Made by a program: the position numbers and the translations under genes
Shown: positions 4,967-9,408 of the stretch, in pieces
Position numbering within the stretch: the stretch's first letter is position 1
Layout of the letters: every line of letters begins with the position of its first letter
The notes under the pieces: model-generated
The model's database searches: none
The model's input: the letters and a program-made list of their open reading frames with translations, nothing else
What the model was told of the DNA's origin: nothing
Origin: Actinomycetota bacterium
GTDB taxonomy: Bacteria; Actinomycetota; Thermoleophilia; Gaiellales; Gaiellaceae
Reading direction: 5' to 3'
DNA length: 9,408 nucleotides
Assembly: GCA_013694685.1 (NCBI GenBank)
Contig: JACDBY010000473.1
Span: 1 to 9,408, forward strand

Positions 4967-6385
4967 ATGGCGAGACCGAGGAGCACTGCGGCATCGAGCC
5001 GCGCGGCGATGGTGAAGAGCAAGGATCGCGCGACGTCGAGCGTCGCCTCGCGCAGAGCCGTGCTGAAGCGCATCAAGGACGAGGAGATCGAGCACGTCCT
5101 CTTCTGGTTCACGGACCTCGAGGGGCACCTCAAGTCGTTCGCGATCACCCCGTCTGAGATCCCCGGCGCACTCGACGACGGGATGGGCTTCGACGGCTCG
5201 TCGATCACCGGCTTCAACCGGATCGAGGAGTCGGACATGGTCGCGATCCCGGATCCGGCGACCTTCCAGTTGATGCCGCGGCCGACCGACGAGCACGGGC
5301 ACGAGTACGGCTCGAAGGTCGCGCGGATGATCTGCGACGTCGTCAAGCCCGACGGCGTCCCCTACGACGGCGACCCGCGGTACGTGATGCGGCAGGCCCT
5401 CGAGCGGATGCAGAAGCTCGGCTTCGACACCTTCAACGTCGGCCCCGAGCTCGAGTACTTCCTCTTCGAGGACGACAAGGACACAAAGACGCTGGACGAG
5501 GGCGGCTACTTCGCGATGACCGTGCAGGACGCGGCGACCGAGGTGCGCAACGACACGATCCACGCGCTCGAGTCGGTCGGGATCCCGATCGAGTACCACC
5601 ACCACGAGGTCGCGCCCTCCCAGCACGAGATCGACATGCGCTTCGCGCCGGCCCTCGAGATGGCCGACCACACGATCACCTACCGCTTGATCGTGAAGGA
5701 GGTCGCGGCCTGGCACGGCTACTACGCGACGTTCATGCCAAAGCCGCTCTTCGGCGAGAACGGCTCGGGCATGCACACGCACATGTCGCTCTTCAAGAAC
5801 GGTCGCAACCAGTTCTTCGACGGCAAGGACGAGCACAACCTCTCGAAGGTCGCGAAGGCGTTCATCGCCGGTCTGCTCGTCCACGCACGCGAGATGACGC
5901 CGGTGCTCGCACAGTGGGTCAACTCGTACAAGCGGCTCGTCCCCGGCTACGAGGCGCCGGTCTACGTCGCCTGGTCGCAACGCAACCGCTCCGCCCTAAT
6001 CCGGATCCCGCTCTACAAGCCGGGCGCCGAGCAGGCGACGCGTGCAGAGATCCGCTGTCCCGACCCGGCGTGCAACCCGTACCTCGCCTTCGCGGTACTG
6101 CTCCACGCGGGTCTCGAGGGGATCGAGCAGGGCTACGAGCTACCCGACGAGATGACGACGAACCTCTACCGCCTGTCCGACGAGGAGCGCGAGGAGCAGG
6201 GTGTCGACGCGCTCCCGGGGTCGCTCGGGGAGGCGATCGAGGAGCTTGCGAAGTCGGAGCTGATGCGGCGGGCCCTCGGCGAGCACATCTTCCCGCGCTA
6301 CGTCGAGCTGAAGCGGCGCGAGTGGGACGAGTACCGCATCCAGGTCAGCGAGTGGGAGAAGGAGCGGTACCTGAGCGCGCTCTAG
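4967..6385 (+). CDS. glnA: Glutamine synthetase, type I alpha subgroup
   Basis: A 472-residue enzyme that makes glutamine from glutamate, ammonium and ATP as a cytoplasmic dodecamer. Visible motifs are FDGSSITGF (75-83), RIEESD (85-90), the metal-binding GPELEYF (159-165), HHHEVAPSQHEID (211-223), NGSGMHTH (265-272), the flap and substrate region NSYKRLVPGYEAP (319-331), RNRSALIRIP (339-348) and EIRCPDPACNPYL (361-373). The roughly 25-residue insertion of the beta subgroup is absent, and the C-terminal part (ALGEH to W-E-Y-L) resembles the Bacillus-type alpha enzyme, which is feedback-inhibited by glutamine; the arginine of RIEESD, implicated there, is kept. A tyrosine occurs in NLYRLSDEER at the place of the beta-type adenylylation site, but its surroundings are alpha-like, so adenylylation is doubtful. 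About 26 Ser/Ala/Lys/Arg-rich residues precede the normal start. It is transcribed alone. Confidence 0.96.
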   Translation: MARPRSTAASSRAAMVKSKDRATSSVASRRAVLKRIKDEEIEHVLFWFTDLEGHLKSFAITPSEIPGALDDGMGFDGSSITGFNRIEESDMVAIPDPATFQLMPRPTDEHGHEYGSKVARMICDVVKPDGVPYDGDPRYVMRQALERMQKLGFDTFNVGPELEYFLFEDDKDTKTLDEGGYFAMTVQDAATEVRNDTIHALESVGIPIEYHHHEVAPSQHEIDMRFAPALEMADHTITYRLIVKEVAAWHGYYATFMPKPLFGENGSGMHTHMSLFKNGRNQFFDGKDEHNLSKVAKAFIAGLLVHAREMTPVLAQWVNSYKRLVPGYEAPVYVAWSQRNRSALIRIPLYKPGAEQATRAEIRCPDPACNPYLAFAVLLHAGLEGIEQGYELPDEMTTNLYRLSDEEREEQGVDALPGSLGEAIEELAKSELMRRALGEHIFPRYVELKRREWDEYRIQVSEWEKERYLSAL

Positions 6386-6397
6386 CTTGTTTCGCGA

Positions 6398-6425
6398 GCG
6401 GGATTCCGCCGGAGCGGAATCCCGC
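6398..6425 (+). repeat. Perfect 12-bp hairpin downstream of glnA
   Basis: GCGGGATTCCGC (6398-6409) pairs without mismatch with 6414-6425 around the loop CGGA. It starts 12 bases after the glnA stop. There is no U-tract, so it may terminate with Rho help, protect the 3' end, or be a member of a dispersed repeat family. It is also a hairpin on the minus strand, where it would follow the histidine kinase gene. Confidence 0.65.
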
Positions 6426-6430
6426 CGCTT

Positions 6431-6458
6431 GATCCGCGCCCTTCGGGCGGGGCAGATC
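6431..6458. repeat. Second hairpin in the glnA-kinase convergent region
   Basis: CGCCC (6437-6441), loop TTC and GGGCG (6445-6449) form the core, and GATC occurs at both outer ends (6431-6434 and 6455-6458). It follows the 6398-6425 hairpin by five bases and probably forms one composite element with it. Confidence 0.5.
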
Positions 6459-6502
6459 CCTAAAGGCGCCCGCTGTCGCGGTCGCAACTGCCAATCGTGG
6501 GT

Positions 6503-6525
6503 GTGTCCGAACTCCAGTCGGACAC
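6503..6525. repeat. GTGTCCGA hairpin repeat, copy 1
   Basis: GTGTCCGA (6503-6510) pairs with TCGGACAC (6518-6525); with one bulged A the pairing extends to CT/AG. A second, better copy lies at 6561-6582. The 35-nt spacer between them shows no gene. Confidence 0.65.
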
Positions 6526-6560
6526 TTGCTCTGCAGGGGTCGCCTCGCCCGTCTCGGCGT

Positions 6561-6582
6561 GTGTCCGACTTCAGTCGGACAC
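6561..6582. repeat. GTGTCCGA hairpin repeat, copy 2, on the kinase stop codon
   Basis: GTGTCCGAC (6561-6569) and GTCGGACAC (6574-6582) form a perfect 9-bp stem with loop TTCA, the same loop and closing GAC/GTC as in the hairpin at 3843-3878. The kinase stop codon (minus strand, 6573-6571) lies in the loop, and the last codons of the kinase (Val-Ser-Asp) are the repeat arm itself. Confidence 0.7.
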
Positions 6583-7914
6583 GTGCTCGGCGGGCGCGGC
6601 CGGCAGCGAGAGGATCACGACGGCCCCGCCGTTCGCGGCGAGTTCGATACGTGCGGTTCCGCCGTGCGCCCGCGCGACGGCGTCGACGATCGCGAGACCG
6701 AGGCCCGCCCCGGCGACAGCGCGCGCCCCGTCGGCCCGAGTGAAGGGATCGAACGCGCTCGACGTGAAGGACGGCGGGAACCCGTCGCCCTCGTCGGAGA
6801 CGTGCAGCTCGACGAAACCGCCGCCGTGCTCGGCAACGAGGCGGACGCGGCCCGACGCGTGCGTGAGAGCGTTGTCGACGAGATTGCCGAGCGCCTGCTC
6901 GAGCCGCAATCGATCGCCGACCAACCGCGGCGCGTTGGACGCGATCGAGGTGACGGAACGACCTTCGGTCGCAGCCCGGGACGCGAAGCGGGCGACGACC
7001 GTCGCGAGAAGCTCCTCGGTTGCGAGCTCCTCGAGACGCAGTGGGAGCCGCCCTCGCTCGGCGGTCGCGAGCACGAGCAGGTCTTCGGCCAGCCGCGAGA
7101 CCCTCTCTGTCTCGACAGTCGCGGAGCGGAGCGCGGTCTCCAGCTCGTCGCGCGTCCGCGGGCGCCTGAGCGCCAGCTCGAGCTCGGTTCGCAGCAGGGC
7201 GAGCGGCGTACGCAGCTCGTGGCTTGCGTCGGCGACGAACCGGCGCTCGCGCTCGAGTCCTTCCTCGAGCCGGGCGAGCATCTCGTTGAGCGTCACGCCG
7301 AGCCGCGTGATCTCGTCGTTTGCGTCCGAGAGTGGCAGGCGCCGAGACGGGTCGGCGCTCGTGATCTCGGCCGCGCGGCGGCGCATCAGCTCGACCGGTC
7401 GCAGGGCCGCGGCTGCGAGGAGGTAACCGCCGGCCGCGGCCGCGACGAGGGCGAGCGGCAGGACGATGAGCAGCTCGCGGAGCAGCCCGGCGAGAGCCTC
7501 CTCCCGTTCCTCGAGCGAGGCGCCGACAACCAGGACACCGTCGCGAGCAGGTGTCGCGTAGAGCCGCACCGGCTCACCCTCGAGCTCGGGCAGGCTGTCG
7601 CGGCTCACGTGCACGGGACCCTTCCGGGCGCGGCTCAGCTCGGACGTGTCGAGCAACGGCTCCCGCACCCGGGAACCGACGGCGATCGCGCCACCCGGGC
7701 CCAGAAGCTGCGCGAACCCGTCCTCCGCGCCCGTCTCGAACCGGTACCCGTTCCGAGCGATCACGGCCGAGCGAGACTCGAGGGTGTCGTCGATCTGCTC
7801 GGCAAGCGTCGAGCCGAGCCGCACGTAGAGGAAGATCGCGACGGCGGCGAGCACGAGAGCCATCGCGGCGGCGAAGGCCAGCGTGAGCCGGAGCCGGAGG
7901 GAGAGCCTGCTCAG
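6571..7914 (-). CDS. Sensor histidine kinase with HAMP domain
   Basis: About 447 residues if started at the CTG at 7914. Order of parts: membrane helix 1 (about 10-31), an extracytoplasmic sensor of about 110 residues with no recognised domain, membrane helix 2 (about 148-170), HAMP (171-222), the phosphoacceptor region with His232 in DASHELRTP, then the ATPase domain with N-box NLVDNALTHA, G1 DEGDGFP, F-box FDPF and G2 GAGLGLAIV. It autophosphorylates and passes the phosphate to the regulator encoded just upstream. No ATG, GTG or TTG start fits: the next in-frame ATG falls inside membrane helix 1, and longer frames overlap the regulator gene by more than 100 bp. CTG overlaps the regulator stop as CTGA, mirroring the ATGA couplings elsewhere here, and gives a normal N-terminus (SRLSLRLRLTL). 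The stop codon lies inside a hairpin repeat. Confidence 0.9.
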   Translation of the reverse strand: MSRLSLRLRLTLAFAAAMALVLAAVAIFLYVRLGSTLAEQIDDTLESRSAVIARNGYRFETGAEDGFAQLLGPGGAIAVGSRVREPLLDTSELSRARKGPVHVSRDSLPELEGEPVRLYATPARDGVLVVGASLEEREEALAGLLRELLIVLPLALVAAAAGGYLLAAAALRPVELMRRRAAEITSADPSRRLPLSDANDEITRLGVTLNEMLARLEEGLERERRFVADASHELRTPLALLRTELELALRRPRTRDELETALRSATVETERVSRLAEDLLVLATAERGRLPLRLEELATEELLATVVARFASRAATEGRSVTSIASNAPRLVGDRLRLEQALGNLVDNALTHASGRVRLVAEHGGGFVELHVSDEGDGFPPSFTSSAFDPFTRADGARAVAGAGLGLAIVDAVARAHGGTARIELAANGGAVVILSLPAAPAEHVSD

Positions 7915-8588
7915 ACGTCGTCCATCCGGAGCCGGTATCCGACCCCGCGCACCGTCTCGAGCGAACGGCGGCCGAAGGGGCGGTCGACCTTCTCGCGGAG
8001 GTAGCGGACATAGACGTCGACGACGTTCGAGCGATGCTCGAACGCGTCGTCCCACGCGTGGTCGACGAGTTGCTGCCGCGAGAGCGCGTGGCCCGGGTAG
8101 CGCATGAACGTCTCGAGCAGCGAGAACTCCTTCGTCGAGAGCACGAGCTCCGAGTCGCCGCGCCAGGCCCGCCTAGTCGCCGGGTCGAGGCGCAGCTCGC
8201 CGGCCTCGAGCACGACCGGACGCTCGGGCGCTCCACGGCGGACGAGCGCCCGGAGGCGCGCGAGCAGCTCGTCGAAGGCGAACGGCTTGGGCAGGTAGTC
8301 GTCGGCACCTGCATCGAGCCCGGCGACGCGATCCTCCACCGCGTCGCGGGCGGTCAACATCAGCACCGGAGCCCAGATTCCCACCGCCCGGAGTCTGCGG
8401 CAGACCTCGATCCCGTCGATCCCCGGCAGCATCAGGTCGAGCACGACCGCGTCGTACGCGACTGCGCTCGCGCTCGAGAACGCCTCCTCACCCGTCCGCG
8501 CGAGGTCGACGGAGTGGCCCTCCTCCACGAGCCCGCGACGGAGGAGGCTCGCCAGCTTCAGCTCGTCCTCTGCGATTAGGAACCGCAT
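7911..8588 (-). CDS. Response regulator, OmpR/PhoB family
   Basis: A 225-residue DNA-binding regulator. The receiver domain (1-118) has the acidic pair Glu7-Asp8, the phosphoacceptor Asp51 in VVLDLMLPGIDG, Thr79 in MLTA and Lys101 in LPKPF. The winged-helix output domain (about 125-222) has the usual LSTKEFSLLETFMRYPG, the recognition region RSNVVDVYVRYLREKV and the ending TVRGVGYRL. Its partner kinase follows directly and shares the stop overlap CTGA. The ATG has no Shine-Dalgarno sequence, but a -10-like CACAAT lies six bases upstream, so the transcript is probably leaderless. An 11-bp-spaced direct repeat upstream suggests that it controls its own operon. No specific orthologue such as MprA, PhoP or CseB can be named from the sequence. 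Confidence 0.95.
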   Translation of the reverse strand: MRFLIAEDELKLASLLRRGLVEEGHSVDLARTGEEAFSSASAVAYDAVVLDLMLPGIDGIEVCRRLRAVGIWAPVLMLTARDAVEDRVAGLDAGADDYLPKPFAFDELLARLRALVRRGAPERPVVLEAGELRLDPATRRAWRGDSELVLSTKEFSLLETFMRYPGHALSRQQLVDHAWDDAFEHRSNVVDVYVRYLREKVDRPFGRRSLETVRGVGYRLRMDDV

Positions 8589-8594
8589 CGGCTC

Positions 8595-8628
8595 ATTGTG
8601 CGCGGCGCGGCATGAGAGGTCGATGAGA
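8595..8628 (-). promoter_or_regulatory. Operator and promoter of the response regulator operon
   Basis: On the minus strand TCTCAT occurs at 8628-8623 and again at 8617-8612, an 11-bp direct repeat as bound by OmpR/PhoB-type dimers. It is followed 11 bp later by CACAAT (8600-8595, four of six bases of TATAAT), which is six bases before the ATG at 8588. The operator occupies the -35 position, as in PhoB-activated promoters, and transcription would start at or next to the start codon. A single extra half-site lies at 8591-8596 on the plus strand. Confidence 0.6.
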
Positions 8629-8637
8629 GCCGTAGCC

Positions 8638-8688
8638 GCTCATCCCGGCCTCATCTCTCATGTGGGACTCATCTACCGCGCCTAGCTT
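8638..8688 (+). promoter_or_regulatory. Two operator pairs and promoter of the PepSY gene
   Basis: Direct repeats of CTCAT start at 8639, 8650, 8657 and 8668: two pairs with 11-bp periods (GCTCAT N5 CCTCAT and TCTCAT N5 ACTCAT), offset by 18 bp. The second pair ends 10 bp before a -10 box TAGCTT (8683-8688, TAnnnT). This spacing is that of a PhoB-like activated promoter with no recognisable -35 box. Transcription would start near 8695. Confidence 0.62.
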
Positions 8689-8719
8689 TGCCAAGGCAAC
8701 CACCCCACCAACACGCAAT

Positions 8720-8726
8720 GGGAGGT
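8720..8726 (+). promoter_or_regulatory. Ribosome binding site of the PepSY gene
   Basis: GGGAGGT, five bases before the ATG at 8732. It places the start here rather than at the upstream in-frame codon near 8660, which would lie upstream of the predicted promoter -10 box. Confidence 0.8.
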
Positions 8727-8731
8727 ATCAC

Positions 8732-9061
8732 ATGAGACGCAGACTGGTACTCGTCGCCGCTCTCGCGACCGTTCTCGCGGTCGCCGTGACAGGCTTCGCG
8801 ATCGCCGCCGGAGGGGGCGAGGAACACTCTCTCACCGGCACCGCGCTCGAGCGGGCGAGCGCCGCGGCGATCGAGCACACCGGCGGCGGAACGGTGATCG
8901 AGACGGAGACGGGAGACGACGGCTCGGCGTACGGCGTGGAGGTCAGGCTCTCCTCCGGACAGGTCGTCGAGGTCTCGCTCGACGACAGCTTCGTCGTGCT
9001 CGGGACCGAGACCGATGACGACGGGCGCGAGGGCGCCGACAACGAGGCAGACGCGGACTGA
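8732..9061 (+). CDS. Small exported PepSY-domain protein
   Basis: 109 residues. Residues 1-26 form a signal peptide: basic MRRR, a hydrophobic core and AIAAG at the likely cleavage end. No lipobox cysteine is seen, so the product is either secreted or held by an uncleaved anchor. Residues about 32-93 match a PepSY domain: an alpha helix (LTGTALERASAAAIEH), a glycine turn, then strands ending in GVEVRLSSGQVVEVSLDDSFVVLG. The last 18 residues are an acidic tail rich in Asp and Glu. PepSY domains often act as periplasmic or extracytoplasmic modulators of proteases or sensor kinases. Its divergent placement beside a two-component system and the shared operators suggest that it is a target gene and possibly a feedback partner of the kinase. 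That role is inference. Confidence 0.8.
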   Translation: MRRRLVLVAALATVLAVAVTGFAIAAGGGEEHSLTGTALERASAAAIEHTGGGTVIETETGDDGSAYGVEVRLSSGQVVEVSLDDSFVVLGTETDDDGREGADNEADAD

Positions 9062-9072
9062 CCTCGGTCCGA

Positions 9073-9112
9073 GCGTGGCGGGTGCCGCTGGACATCGCCC
9101 GCCCGATCACGC
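9073..9112 (+). terminator. Possible hairpin after the PepSY gene
   Basis: GGCGGG (9077-9082) can pair with CCCGCC (9098-9103) around a 15-nt loop; alternatively the outer arms GCGTG (9073-9077) and CACGC (9108-9112) pair. It begins 12 bases after the stop. There is no U-tract, so termination here is uncertain. Confidence 0.3.
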
Positions 9113-9144
9113 ATGATTCGCGGTGCAGGCGGGTCGCAAGGCGA

Positions 9145-9195
9145 GCGATGCCGTCTGCGTCTGACGGCCGATCGCGGGTCCCCGATGGGGGCCCG
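9145..9195. repeat. Two adjacent hairpins
   Basis: First: GCGAT plus GCCGTC (9145-9155) pair with GACGGC (9163-9168) and ATCGC (9171-9175), with a 2-nt bulge. Second: CGGGTCCCC (9175-9183) pairs with 9187-9195 around loop GAT with one G-U pair. The second resembles the G-run/C-run style of the 29-bp repeats but lacks their ACTGA core. Confidence 0.5.
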
Positions 9196-9206
9196 TGGTC
9201 GTTCTG

Positions 9207-9232
9207 CGTGGGTGAACCTAGGTTCCCCCACG
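9207..9232. repeat. 26-bp near-perfect palindrome
   Basis: The centre GAACCTAGGTTC (9214-9225) is a perfect 12-bp palindrome with no loop. After one mismatch on each side it continues as CGTGGG (9207-9212) and CCCACG (9227-9232). A loop-free palindrome of this size suits a dimeric DNA-binding protein, a cruciform or a recombination site. Confidence 0.6.
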
Positions 9233-9248
9233 AGCCCCCCTCCCTGTT

Positions 9249-9326
9249 GACACGGTGCGTCCGCATCGCACGGCCAGCCTCCCGGCCGGCAGAGCCGGCC
9301 TCCTGCGTCGCTGTGCCGTGTCTTTT
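9249..9326 (+). terminator. Large fold with U-rich tail (terminator or structured RNA candidate)
   Basis: GACACGG (9249-9255) pairs with CCGTGTC (9316-9322) and can extend by four more pairs, three of them G-U. Inside is a 7-bp hairpin GGCCGGC, AGA, GCCGGCC (9284-9300). Four U residues follow at 9323-9326. The inner segment GTGCG/CGCAC (9255-9271) could fold on its own instead. Confidence 0.35.
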
Positions 9327-9378
9327 CGCACGGAACCGCTAGTTGCGATGTCTCCTAACGTCTCGCCGGAAACCCGTG

Positions 9379-9404
9379 TAGGTGCCGGACCTGTCCGGCA
9401 CCTA
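9379..9404. repeat. 12-bp perfect hairpin repeat, GTGCCGGAC type
   Basis: TAGGTGCCGGAC (9379-9390) and its exact reverse complement (9393-9404) are separated by only CT. The GGAC/GTCC centre resembles the CCGAC/GTCGG hairpins at 6503-6582, so it may be a further class of the same dispersed repeats. Only one copy is in the window. Confidence 0.6.
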
Positions 9405-9408
9405 GTGC

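Larger units (their letters stand above)
9062..9408. other. Gene-free end of the window, dense in hairpins and palindromes
   Basis: No reading frame here has a credible start or family match. The stretch holds, in order, an interrupted inverted repeat after the PepSY gene, a bulged hairpin (9145-9175), a 9-bp hairpin (9175-9195), a 26-bp palindrome (9207-9232), a 74-nt fold with a U-rich tail (9249-9326) and a 12-bp hairpin (9379-9404). TTGACA at 9247 has no matching -10 box. Confidence 0.6.

Noticed and set aside
6526..8004. A 492-codon open frame opposite the histidine kinase
   Set aside because: It is antisense to a complete kinase with all boxes; the composition is that of a shadow frame.
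9247..9275. A sigma-70 promoter at TTGACA
   Set aside because: No TAnnnT box occurs 16-18 bp downstream; the sequence there is G/C-rich.
9249..9322. A tRNA gene (74 nt with a 7-bp closing stem)
   Set aside because: There is no T-loop GTTCGA motif, no D-arm and no 5-bp anticodon arm with a proper 7-base loop at the right place.

Overview
This is a high-GC window with actinobacterial-style gene content: ATGA-coupled gene pairs, an apparent leaderless transcript, an OmpR-type two-component system beside an exported PepSY protein, and an alpha-type glutamine synthetase. I infer a deep-branching actinobacterium, possibly Thermoleophilia-like. That placement rests on overall style and on the abundance of G/C-rich hairpin repeats, not on a marker gene.

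Layout. (1) 36-1774, minus strand: a glnK-amt operon, in which a PII signal protein is followed by and translationally coupled to an ammonium transporter. Its leader (about 1793-1885) holds a promoter and a strong intrinsic terminator directly before the ribosome binding site, so it looks like an attenuator. (2) 1915-2018: a head-to-head pair of 29-bp hairpin repeats. (3) 2178-3847, plus strand: an ABC-2 type transporter made of an ATPase and a permease, coupled by an ATGA overlap. (4) 3843-3878: a hairpin of the same repeat family on the permease stop codon. (5) 3885-4772: a tandem-GNAT acetyltransferase whose stop codon lies inside another repeat. (6) 4764-4864: a second head-to-head repeat pair, directly before the glnA promoter candidate. 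(7) 4967-6385: glutamine synthetase GSI-alpha. (8) 6386-6582: a convergent intergenic region packed with four hairpins, the last covering the histidine kinase stop codon. (9) 6571-8588, minus strand: response regulator followed by histidine kinase, the kinase apparently starting at a CTG codon. (10) 8589-8731: a divergent control region with three 11-bp-spaced direct-repeat pairs, which look like operators for the response regulator. (11) 8732-9061, plus strand: a small secreted PepSY-domain protein. (12) 9062-9408: no gene visible; a series of hairpins and palindromes.

How the genes work together. Amt imports ammonium, PII gates Amt according to nitrogen and energy state, and glutamine synthetase fixes the ammonium into glutamine, so the left and middle of the window form a nitrogen-assimilation set interrupted by an ABC exporter and an acetyltransferase. 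The PII protein lacks the usual modifiable T-loop tyrosine and has other changes at ligand positions. The right end is an independent signalling unit: the kinase-regulator pair probably controls itself and the divergent PepSY gene through the shared operators. The most unusual content is non-coding: the family of hairpin repeats with a conserved central T-T mismatch that sit on gene 3' ends, the glnK leader terminator, and the ordered operator array.
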